Origin: Aedes albopictus
Taxonomy: Eukaryota; Arthropoda; Insecta; Diptera; Culicidae
Reading direction: 5' to 3'
Assembly (NCBI RefSeq): GCF_035046485.1
Contig: NC_085137.1
Span: forward strand, 252,238,733 to 252,302,732
Length of the DNA: 64,000 bases
In this document: positions 54,117 through 62,937 of the stretch, in pieces
Layout: the number at the start of each line of letters is the position of its first letter
Numbering within the stretch: the stretch's first letter is position 1
Notes under the pieces: model-generated
Told to the model about the DNA's origin: nothing
Seen by the model: only the letters and a program-made list of their open reading frames with translations
The model's database searches: none
Made by a program: the position numbers and the translations under genes

Positions 54117-54420
54117 GCAGCCCCGCGCGGATGTGTAGCCGTGCTCACACTCTCCAATGAACATTAGCTTCGAGTTCATGCATGCACACGTCGGGATGAA
54201 CATGCACTCGAGCTCAAGCTCAATGCTCATGTTTTGCACCGCGCTCGCAGCGGCGCTCACAGCCGCGCTGAAAACATCGGTGTTTGCAGCTTCGCACTCA
54301 TTTCGGTTTTGCACTGCGGTCAAGCTGGGTAAGCTGAGAAATGTTCTAACGGTTCAATGCCCATTTTCAGTTGCTGTCGTCACAGTTGTTGATGGCGTGA
54401 TTCACCGGTGATGATAAATT
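54117..54420. repeat. GAGCTC/GAGCTCAAGC-rich palindromic sequence
   Basis: GC-rich block with complementary words (CTCGAGCTCAAGCTCAATGC, GCGCTCGCAGCGGCGCTCAC). A comparable block, with the same GAGCTCGAGC vocabulary, is at 60400-60600, so the two may be related copies on opposite sides of the foldback at 57194-59725. Frames on both strands here (84 and 91 codons) are likely side effects of the base pattern. Confidence 0.4.
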
Positions 54421-54685
54421 CTTTTTTTTCTGGTCCACTTCGATTAAGTATGGGTTGTTTTTTATCTATTTAATAAACACATTGCTGGTCGCCATGACGT
54501 ATTTTAGGCCTCCAAAGGGCGGCTGGGTTAAAATATTGCAAGTTCTTCAGTAGGGTCAAAAAAAGCTTCCGAATTAAATTTTTATATTATGCAACATTTG
54601 TAGAGCTGAAGGTCGCTGTCGATAGTACGTACTAGAGTTGTTTTAGGAAAATTACAATTTGTCGCATCAACTCGGGAACATTTTG

Positions 54686-54741
54686 TTGTTTTTTTAATTT
54701 TTATTTACGTGTATTTTAACTTAGGCTGATTCTACACTTAC
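54686..54741 (-). mobile_element. Micro-retroposon: 56-bp tail, second of its type
   Basis: The minus strand reads GTAAGTGTAGAATCAGCCTA, AGTTAAAATACACGTAAATA, then an AAAATTAAAAAAACAA end. It is flanked by GGAACATTTTG (54675-54685) and GGAACATTTCG (54742-54752), 11 bp with one mismatch. It shares the GTGTAGAATTAGCCTAAGTT-type core with the insert at 11931-11990. Confidence 0.75.
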
Positions 54742-54790
54742 GGAACATTTCGGTCCTTCTTAGCGTTCCAAAATAACCGTGAGGGAGGGG

Positions 54791-54905
54791 CGTTCATAAA
54801 GCACGTAAACTTCTAGATAAGAGGGACAGGGGATTATCCAAAGTATACGCTTAATTCAAAAAAAAATGAAGTGTTTGTGTGATCAAAAGTCGTCGGGGGG
54901 AGGAG
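54791..54905. mobile_element. PIF/Harbinger-like MITE, left half
   Basis: Starts GGCGTTCATAAAGCACGTAA and continues with a GGGACAGGGGATT phrase, then GGGGGGAGGAGGGG near 54895. That is the layout of the family at 1763, but no right terminus follows; the sequence runs into the minisatellite at 54920. Confidence 0.5.
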
Positions 54906-54919
54906 GGGTTTCTGAAATC

Positions 54920-55290
54920 ATCTGTACTGAAGGATCCCAAGAGCATCCTGGAGAAAACTGAAATCACTTGAGAAATCCTTGGTAAAATTCCAAATAAACG
55001 TTCTGGAGGAACCCGTGGAAGAAACCTCTGGAGGAGTTCCCGGATGAATCCCTGGTGTAACTCATAGAAGAATCATTGGTGGATTTGCTATTGAAATCTC
55101 TGGAGAAATACCTTTCAGGATTATAGATGAAATTCCTGGGATGTGTTCCTTCAATTCCAAGAGAAGTCCTAGAAGAAATGGATTGCTAATTGTAGCATGA
55201 TTCCCAGTGATATTGAAGCAAAGAATCTCTGTAGGAATCTCGGATGAAATCATAACTTGAAAAAAATCTCTGGAACGAAGAAGCAATTTT
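54920..55290. repeat. GGAATTCCTCC-type minisatellite, small block
   Basis: Units such as AAACCTCTGGAGGAGTTCCC, AATCTCTGGAGAAATACC and TTCCTGGGATGTGTTCC repeat the theme of 9730-10985 in a short block. Frames here are repeat by-products. From 55295 to 55760 I see nothing identifiable. Confidence 0.55.
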
Positions 55291-55766
55291 TTTGGGACTA
55301 CATTACCTTACAGAAATGATTTCATCCCAGCGTTACATGTTTGGGGATGTCTTACTTAAAATTTACTTAAAAAAAGACACAACTTTGGCAACCAGTTTCA
55401 CTGCAATTACCATGAGCAGTAATCATATCACTCCGTCATGGGGTGACATTTTTTCAAGAATTAGCAAAAAGCACTAGGATGTAACATTTTATTACAGATC
55501 TGTTTCTCTAGGCGGCTATCTCGCGCGTATGAATACGGCCGCATGCGGGTAAAAGCATTGTGGATTTACTGTCTACTGGCTATTCCACCGGTTACTTCAG
55601 TAGGGCCTTCAAAGTGCCGTTTAATGAAAAGAGGGACTTAAAAATGAGCTTTAACATTTTTTGTTAATGCGCGATTATTTGTTGACACCAGCTACTCAAT
55701 AACGTTATTTTTCGAAAATTAAGTTGACTTTAATATGAAAACGGCTTGTTTGGAACGGTTGCTTAA

Positions 55767-56477
55767 GGCGAAACTGGTTCCAATTTATTTTACATTTTTG
55801 GTTTTTTATTTTTAATGAAATAACGAAGCAATTATTTCAAAATCGATTTTCGTACACATGTACAGTAAGGATCAAGGTACCTCCTGAAATTTTTTCGTCG
55901 TGGAGAATGTTTTTCGTTGCTGCAAAAACAATTTTTAAACAAAATTTCACAAAAAAAAATGCTGATCCATACTCTACATGTCCAGAGGTGGGCACATTTG
56001 CCGTTAACCGTTAACGCATTTTAGATGAACATTTGCCTCTATTTCCATAAAGGTCACTTCAAAGTTCTCTATCAATGTTCTCCAATCTGCTAGTTAGATG
56101 TACCTTTCTATTGAAATGAAAAAAGTTCAATTTGAACTTTAAGTTTTTGAGTTATTGCAATTTAACGGTTTACAAATAGTTGTTGTTAACCGTTAACCGT
56201 TAAATTGCGTTCACCTCTCAATAACTCGAAAGCCCTCAAATCGAACTTTTTCCACCTCAAAAGAAAGGTACACCTTACTTTCTTACCAAATTGAAGAACA
56301 TTGATAGTAAACTTTTAAGAGGCAAATGTTCGTCCAAAATGCGTTAACGGTTAACGATAAGTGTGCCTACCTCTGTACATGTGTACGAAACACGATTTTG
56401 AAAAAAATATTGCTTCGTTATGTAATAAAAAATCAAAAATCAAAAAAATGGAGACTTGGAAGCATGTCTGTTTCGCC
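55767..56477. mobile_element. piggyBac-like palindromic MITE, TTAA/TTTA flanks
   Basis: Left end GGCGAAACTGG after TTAA (55763-55766); right end TGTTTCGCC before TTTA (56478-56481). The arms share AACGAAGCAAT, TTCAAAATCG and TTCGTACACATGTAC over about 110 bp. It is shared with 53112-53316 and interrupted by the hAT-type MITE at 55983-56375. The right flank TTTA is presumably a mutated TTAA. Confidence 0.75.
55983..56375. mobile_element. hAT-type MITE, 393 bp, with 8-bp duplication
   Basis: Left end CAGAGGTGGGCACATTTG, right end ending GTGTGCCTACCTCTG. The 8-bp TACATGTC (55975-55982) and TACATGTG (56376-56383) flank it. The CAGAGGTGGGC terminus and 8-bp duplication are typical of hAT elements. 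The interior contains repeated GTTAACCGTTAA words in both orientations. The related MITE at 53112-53316 contains the uninterrupted site CTCTACATGTGTACG, so the empty site is visible in the same window. Confidence 0.9.
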
Positions 56478-57193
56478 TTTAGTACATGTTTATTTTGATT
56501 AGCATATTAACCACTTGAAATGAGACCAACAAGCAACGTTTGACTTCTAACGATACTGTTTTTAAAAAAGTGTTGAATAGGGTTAGGCGTAGAAATGTGT
56601 TATTTTGTTAAATTATTTAGCCGTTTTCAAGTAACGCTAAATTTGTGCGTTACGTAATGTATATATGACGCCAAAAGATATTGACTGAACTAATTTTAAT
56701 TATAAAATGGCAATGCAAACTAGAACACTTTTTTTTTCTTGCTCAAAATTGATTGGGTAAAATCGGATAAAAAAGCCAGCAAAACCGGGAGTCGACTAAA
56801 TCGGGGATTTACAAAATCTGGACACCACTGTATGACACTGCGATCGAAGATCTTATCTATTTTTCTGTTGCATACGAAAACACTTGGGATATGATATTCA
56901 TATAGATATGATTTAAAAGCTTAACCCTCATGCGATCGCGGTGTTGTATTTTGTACAACCATCGTTCGGGGTGGCATTGGACCTAGAGGGAAAGATTGGT
57001 CCATCGACCCAACGGATTCAATATAAGTCAGAGAATCCGATGGTGGATTTAAAGTATCTTAGAACTATGTAGTCTAATAGTGTAGCACTCAATATGCATT
57101 CACGTCGTATTCTAAACGTGCGAAATAGTGGCCCAATGTCACCCCGCACGACGGAACACATTGAAAAAAATCTCGCTTTTTGCACTCACCTAA

Positions 57194-59725
57194 CAGTGCA
57201 CAATGGTCCGAGGACCAACATTAAGTGGAAAAAATTAATAACTCAAAAACCATCCAAGATAGAGTCTTCATGTCTTCTAGACATTTGCTCGTGAGTCCAA
57301 GCCGCGTTATATGCAAAAGTGTCCTAAACGCCAAATCTTAAAATACTTCATATTTCTGCACCTAACTTTTTTATTTCAAAAGATATCGAAATAAAATGTT
57401 CTGCAAAGTTGAAGAAGGTAAAAACCCCGACAATTTCCTCGAAGAGCAGTTTTTTCTATCTCTTCAATCTGAAGAGATATAACTTATTGAAGAAATAAAA
57501 AGTCCGAAATCGGTTTTTTTGTCATATGTCAAAAACTATCATTTTTTCAAGCCTACTATGTTCAGAGCAATTGTACATATTGCCAAAATACACATTTCGT
57601 CAGAAGACATCAAAGCTGTACGATGTTTCTATCAAAAGATATAAGTATTTTTGTACTTTTTTAAGCCAATTTTTCTAGCGTAACATTTGAAAAAGGCGCA
57701 AGTGAATCTTTAATTTTCTCCCACCACCGGATCTAGTATGACAAAAACTGCATTTTAACAAATTTTGGAGAGGGTGTTTTTTTGTTTTGCGTTTTAAATG
57801 TGATTTGACTATGACCGTATTTCAGGCATCAAATTCACGAAAAATGACATCCATTATGTCCGAGTTCAACATCTACTCGTGTTTCAAGATCACTTATCTT
57901 AAACATTCGAGTAGCGATGAACCCAATGTTGTCTTTTTTGTTTTGTTTTGTTCCTTTGTGTAAGTGAGCAAAAATATAAAACAAATTCCCTATAGTTTTT
58001 CGATTTCTTAATTCATCAGATATATGCATCTGGTGATCGTATGCAAATTTTAAATTGAATTGTGGACCGTCCAGTTTTATATGTTTGATCCTAGGATAGG
58101 ATGCGACACGTAGTCAGTCAATTTGAGACCAATTTGCTGTCAAACGGAGACCAGTCGCTGATTGGTCGAAATTGATATCCGTTTGCTGCGATCATATCGC
58201 TTTGTTGTTGGCTTGGCCGTGTTGCTAGTTTGTAAGTTTAGCATTTGATACCAATATTTAAAATCATTGTATTTTTTTATTCAAGCTTTATCGCCTCAAA
58301 TAGGGTGACAATGGGTATTATCGGCAGGTTTGTTCTCTTCGTCATGGGGGGTTTTTGTCAGCCAAATTTCCTGAAATTTGGCCATATAATCCAGCTTAGT
58401 TGGGAAGGACTTGAGACCAACTCTGAGTTCAATAGGTTTCAAAAAAAAAACCCCTAAGACGAAGAGAACAAAACGGCCGAGAATAGGTAATTTCCCCTAT
58501 GTCAGCATTCAAAAGCAAATCAACCTAATGTGACTCCCATGGCTTGACACCGGTTAAAACCATTGATTTGGTGCAAAATCAATTGATTTTTTGATAGATT
58601 TCATCATAATTGAAAGAGCTTGCGTTTGAAAGCAATTTTTGTAGCAAGTTACGCTATTGCAATTGCAAATAGTGCTTTACGGTGCGAAATATGCATCAAA
58701 ACTTCAATCGTTAAAGTTAAATAGTTTTAAAGATTTGGAATAAAGAAAAGTGGCAGCACTTGATTTTGATCGTTGACGAAATTGACTGACTACGTGTCGC
58801 ATCCTATCCTAGGGTCAAAGGCCTTTCATAATATATGTCAAACATATAAAACTGGACGGTCCACAATTCAATTTAAAATTTGCATACGATCACCAGATGC
58901 GTATATCTGATGAATTAAGAAAACTATAGGGAATTTGTTTTATATTTTTGCTCACTTACACAAAGGAACAAAACAAAACAAAAAAGACAACATTGGGTTC
59001 ATCGCTACTCGAATGTTTAAGATAAATGATCTTGAAACACGAGAAGATGTTGAACTCGGACATTATGGATGTCATTTTTCGTGAATTTGATGCCTAAAAT
59101 ACGGTCATAGTCAAATCACATTTAAAACGCAAAACAAAAAAACACCCTCTCCAAAATTTGTTAAAATGCAGTTTTTGTCATACTAGATCCGGTGGTGGGA
59201 GAAAATTAAAGATTCACTTGCGCCTTTTTCAAATGTTACGCTAGAAAATTTGGCTTAAAAAAGTACAAAAATACTTATATCTTTTGATAGAAACATCGTA
59301 CAGCTTTGATGTCTTCTGACGAAATGTGTATTTTGGCAATATGAACAATTGCTCTGAACATAGTAGGCTTGAAAAAATGATAGTTTTTGACATATGACAA
59401 AAAAACCGATTTCGGACTTTTTATTTCTTCAATAAGTTATATCTCCTCAGATTGAAGAGATAGAAAAAACTGCTCTTCGAGAAAGTTGTCGGGGTTTTTA
59501 CCTTCTTCAACTTTGCAGAACATTTTATTTTGATATCTTTTGAAATAAAAAAGTTAGGTGCTGAAATATGAAGTTTTTTAAGATTTGGCGTTTAGAACAC
59601 TTTTGCATATAACGCGGCTTGGACTCACGAGCAAATGTCTAGAAGACATGAAGACTCTATCTTGGATGGTTTTTGAGTTATTAATTTTTTCCACTTAATG
59701 TTGGTCCTCGGACCATTGTGCAGTG
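57194..59725. mobile_element. Giant foldback element, 2.5 kb
   Basis: Two inverted arms of about 930-950 bp (57194-58124 and 58779-59725) run from CAGTGCACAATGGTCCGAGG and CACTGCACAATGGTCCGAGG inward to GACACGTAGTCAGTCAATTT. Over the parts I compared they differ by only a few percent, including an extra 24-26 bp in the right arm near 58815-58845. The single-copy centre is about 650 bp and holds a nested MITE. No target duplication was seen (left flank CACCTAA, right flank GTGGCCA). No frame resembles a transposase. Confidence 0.85.
58303..58497. mobile_element. MITE nested in the foldback centre
   Basis: Left end GGGTGACAATGGGTATTATC and right end, reverse-complemented, GGGGAAATTACCTATTCTCG, with both arms continuing into GTTTGTTCTCTTCGTC/GTTTTGTTCTCTTCGTC. 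TA flanks both sides (58301-58302 and 58498-58499). It sits in the loop of the foldback, so it is not part of the inverted arms. Confidence 0.7.
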
Positions 59726-59794
59726 GTGGCCAGCCGCGCGAGTTACGGAAGGATAAGTTAATTAATTAGGAGCACATTTAGCCACAGCTATGAA

Positions 59795-59862
59795 GGCGTG
59801 GGAATTCAGCCTCATTGAACTGGCTGAGAAGCAGGCCTTGTTCCAGCTGATACGTTAAAAAA
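59795..59862 (+). mobile_element. Feilai-like SINE, 3' fragment
   Basis: CATTGAACTGGCTGAGAAGC followed by AGGCCTTGTTCCAGCTGATA and CGTTAAAAAAAG parallels the Feilai 3' segment (GCTGAGAAGCAGGCTTTGTC, GTGAGGACGTTACGCC). The head is missing. It is a short piece; the identification rests on about 50 bp. Confidence 0.45.
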
Positions 59863-60135
59863 AGAGTTCCGGCTATTACCAACAATAATCAGAATAATCT
59901 CAAATTGGACCATACGGATCCTAACGATCCTAACGAATAGTCGACGAGCAACTTAGTTATCAATAACAAAATGGGTATTTTTGAAACGGGGATCTGTAAA
60001 GAAATATTGTAAGCCTTACTGTGTCGGCATGGTAATCGGCGGCAGCGTGAAAACCATGCGGCTAAAGAGCAACAGCAACAAACCCAGGAATCAACTGCGG
60101 CATATCAAATTTTGTCACTAAAAATAGTAAACATT

Positions 60136-60267
60136 AGTCCTGTTCAACGACGTAGGTTGAATTTGCTCGAAGTTGCTGCATCCTGCTCTCACCCATTTGT
60201 TGACGAACGGGTAAGAGTAGGATGCAGCAACTTCGAGCAAGTTCAACCTACGTCGTTGAACAGGACT
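60136..60267. mobile_element. Near-perfect hairpin MITE, 132 bp
   Basis: Arms AGTCCTGTTCAACGACGTAG and its complement extend about 57 bp (to GCATCCTGCTCT/AGAGTAGGATGC) around a short CACCCATTTGTTGACGAACGGG loop, with almost no mismatches. ATT lies directly on each side (60133-60135 and 60268-60270). A MITE is the simplest reading. Confidence 0.75.
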
Positions 60268-60269
60268 AT

Positions 60270-60660
60270 TGTTCTCGATCACTTGAGAAACCGCACACCG
60301 GTGTCACGCAAGCAACGGTACCCACCTAGCTTTGCCATCGCGCACCGCCTGCCGAAGAACGACCAACACAAGCTGGCTAGTAGGCTCGCACACACAGCTT
60401 AAACACTAGGCTTGAGCCTGAGTTTTGCGCTTGAGCTCGAGCCTGAGCTCGAGCGCGCCGTGTTCATTTTTTCCTTGCCTGCTCGATGCTCTCGACAAAC
60501 ACGAACATGAGAGAAAAAGCGCGCTCGGGATGAACGCGCACTTGCAAAATTGAGCTCAGGCTCAACGCGGCTCGTGTTTTTGGGAAGACTGTATAAAACT
60601 GAACCAAGTCCCCGACCAAGCCCCATCATGCGGCACATCAAACTGCGGCGATTTTTATAA
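60270..60660. repeat. GC-rich block with GAGCTCGAGC palindromes
   Basis: Contains CTTGAGCTCGAGCCTGAGCT and CGAGCGCGCC, then complementary AGCTCAGGCTCAACGCGGC. Its vocabulary is shared with 54117-54420. The 96-codon frame (60112-60402) begins inside the hairpin and is not credible. Confidence 0.4.
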
Positions 60661-60689
60661 CCTTCAGCATGGTTGACAAATTTTGTGCG

Positions 60690-62220
60690 GATATTAACAC
60701 AGGAGACCGAAAATTCTACGATGTCGGTCCAAAATTCAAGATGGCGGTCTAAAATCCAAAATGGCGGCTCCAAATTCAAGATGGCGGCTGTATAATGGAG
60801 TTTTAAGCTCTGAACTATGCAATATGGGTATATTTTGTATGAGGAAGATGTTTGGAGTCCAAAAATGGCGATCATAATATCCAAGATGGCGGTCTAAAAT
60901 CCAAGATGGCGCCTCCAATCCAAGATGGCAGCTGTTTAATGAAGTTTTAGGCACTAAAACCATGTTACATGGGTATATTTTGTATGAGGAAAATATCTGG
61001 AGTTCATAAATGGCGATCTGAGTACCCAAGATGGTGGTCTAAAATTCATGATGGCAGCTCCAAATTCAAGATGGCGGCTGTTTAATGGAGTTTTTGGCCC
61101 TAAAACCATGCAATATGGGTATATTTTGTATGGGGAAGATATCTGGAAACCATAAATGGCAATCTGAGTATCCAAGATGGTGGCTTAAAATTCAAGATGG
61201 CGGCTCCAAATTCAATATGGCGGCTGTATAACGGAGTTTTATGCCCTAAACCATGCAATAAGGGTATATTTTGTATGGGAAAGATGTCCGGCGTCCAAAA
61301 ATGGCGACCTGAACATTCAAGATGGCGTTCTTAAATTCAAGATGGCGGCTTCAAATTCAAGATGGAGGCTGTTTAAAGGAGTTTTAGATCCTAAAACCAT
61401 GCGCTATGGGTACATTTGGTATGGCGGTTCCAAATCCAAGATGGCGGTTGTTTAGTGGAGTTTTTAGCTCTAAAACCATGCAATAAGAGTATATTTTGTA
61501 TGGGCAAGATGTCCGGAGTCCAAAAATGGTGACATGAATTGCCAAGATGGTGGCTCCAAATTGAAGATGGTGGTTGTAAAAAGGAGTTTGTGACTCTAAA
61601 ACCATGCAATATGGTTATAATTTTTATGAGGAAGGTGTCCGGAATCCAAAAATGGCAACCTGAATATCCAAGATAGCGGTCTAAAATACAAAATGGCGGC
61701 TCTAAATTCAAGATGGCGGCTGTAAAACTGAGTTTTATGCCCTAAAACCATGCAAGGGTATATTTTGTATGGAGAAAATGTCCGGAGTCCAAAAATGGCA
61801 ACCTGAATATTCAAGATAGCGGTCTAAAATTCAAAATGGCAGCTTCAAATCAAGATGGAGGCTGTTTAATGGAGTTTTAGGCTCAAAAACTACGAAAAAT
61901 GGGTATATTTGGTATAAGGAAGATATCCGGAGTCCAAAAATGGCGACCACAATTTCCAAGAGGGCGATCTAAAATCCAAAATGGCGGCTCCAAATTCAAG
62001 ACGGTGGCTGTTTAATGGCTTTTTAAGCTCTAAATCCGTGTCATATGGGTTTATTTGATATAGGGACGAATTGTGGACTATAAAAAATGGTGACCAGATG
62101 GTGGCTGTTCAATGGAGTTCTGGGCTCTAAAACCATGCAATATGGGTATATCTGGTATGGGGAAACAATGTGGAGTTTAAAAATAAAAACTGGAATAGTC
62201 AAGATGGCGGCTTTTTGTTA
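60690..62220 (+). repeat. Satellite of about 145 bp, main array
   Basis: At least ten units with the phrase AAGATGGCGGCTGTTTAATG, GAGTTTTAGGCTCTAAAACC, ATGCAATATGGGTATATTTT, GTATGGGGAAGATATCCGGA and GTCCAAAAATGGCGACCTGA. The anchor GGCTGT falls near 60785, 60930, 61076, 61224, 61368, 61448, 61572, 61708, 61860, 62008 and 62104, with a usual spacing of 125-150 bp. Minus-strand frames of 72-161 codons (60399-61814) simply follow the repeat. A smaller block of the same family lies inverted at 52746-53400. Confidence 0.85.
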
Positions 62221-62261
62221 TGGTGAAATGGGAGAGCGTCCAGGTGCATTTCTGACTCGCA

Positions 62262-62405
62262 TTTTTGAGAGCACCGATCTCGTCATCCACAAAACGTCCG
62301 AAAACGAAAATGCTACTCAATGTTTATCACGAGTGAGCAAGGCTACTCATTGCTTTTTCAGCTCTGTTTGTTGTTAAGATGACGAGATCCGTGCTTTCGG
62401 TATTT
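62262..62405. other. Imperfect inverted repeat GAGCACCGATCTCGTCAT
   Basis: GAGAGCACCGATCTCGTCATCC on the left and GATGACGAGATCCGTGCTTTC on the right are complementary over about 20 bp with 90 bp between. The significance is unknown; possibly the ends of a short MITE. The sequence 62405-62635 holds nothing else. Confidence 0.4.
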
Positions 62406-62635
62406 GCAAGGCAGCCTGTGCGACGGCCATCTTTGGATTCGCTCATATATGTCCTTAAGATATATAGGCGCAAACATCAAAGCTACATAAACGATATGAT
62501 TGCTGGTGCCATGTAGTGGATTTTTGTTTAACGTATGAAAGTGCGATATTCATCTACATGTCACTTGAGTTTTGTTGAAATGTGTTTTCGAAGGCACAAG
62601 GAAGGCGTCATCACCGCTAGGTGGATTAATTTGGG

Positions 62636-62784
62636 TTTTTTCTTTTACTTCCGCTGCTTTTGCCTTGCGTTAAACACTATGTCGGAAGTGGGGTGCTGTA
62701 TAGAGCACCAGGTGTACAATACAGCGCCCTACTTCCGACATTGTGTTTAACGCAAGGAAAAAGCAGCGGAAGTAAAAGAAAAAA
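62636..62784. mobile_element. Hairpin abutting the right 46-bp inverted repeat
   Basis: Arms of about 65 bp (62636-62700 and 62720-62784): TTTTTCTTTTACTTCCGCTG, CTTGCGTTAAACAC and TGTCGGAAGT on one side and the complement on the other, around a 19-bp loop. The last A tract coincides with the first bases of the right terminal repeat of 53698-62824. It may be the original MITE core of that element. Confidence 0.7.
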
Positions 62785-62824
62785 TGTCGCTAATTCGGTT
62801 TTGAACTGGAAACATAATATGCTC

Positions 62825-62925
62825 AGAAAGATGGTCAGGTGTCAGCCGCTCTCGGAGGGAAGACCAACCGACGAAAACTTGCAAGTGCCGGGGCTGGGAT
62901 CGAACCCATGACCAAGGATGTTTTC
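62825..62925 (-). mobile_element. tRNA-derived SINE, 5' portion (right of the split)
   Basis: Matches the SINE at 20326-20758 where 53422-53700 leaves off: GGTCAGGTGTCAGCCGCTCT, AGACCAACCGACGAAAACTT, GCAAGTGCCGGGGCTGGGAT and CGAACCCATGACC, which includes the B box. The A-box end (expected as GCGTAGTTGG in the minus reading) is missing after 62925. Confidence 0.75.
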
Positions 62926-62937
62926 ACTCAGTTCAAA

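Larger units (their letters stand above)
53698..62824. mobile_element. Putative 9.1-kb composite bounded by 46-bp inverted repeats
   Basis: Both ends carry the same 46-bp sequence in inverted orientation (53698-53743 and 62779-62824), starting GAGCATATTATGTTTCCAGT and ending CCGAATTAGCGACATTTTTT, with no mismatch. One SINE appears to be divided across it: the 3' portion lies left and the 5' portion right. The interior holds satellite, a foldback element and several MITEs but no transposase that I can see. No duplication of the target is clear. An alternative is two independent SINE fragments next to an inverted duplication, or a segmental rearrangement. Confidence 0.5.

Noticed and set aside
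53788..54323. Minus-strand frames of 96 and 91 codons as genes
   Set aside because: One runs through a TATGTGTG microsatellite and the other through palindromic GAGCTC-rich sequence; neither has a recognisable domain.
60136..60267. microRNA precursor
   Set aside because: The stem is nearly perfect over 57 bp and includes the element ends, with ATT directly on each side. That pattern fits a MITE better than a pre-miRNA; no expression evidence is available.
60399..61814. Series of minus-strand frames (72-161 codons) that look like a repeat protein
   Set aside because: They follow the ~145-bp satellite exactly; the translated similarity is a consequence of the DNA repeat, and no start, domain or codon constraint is visible.
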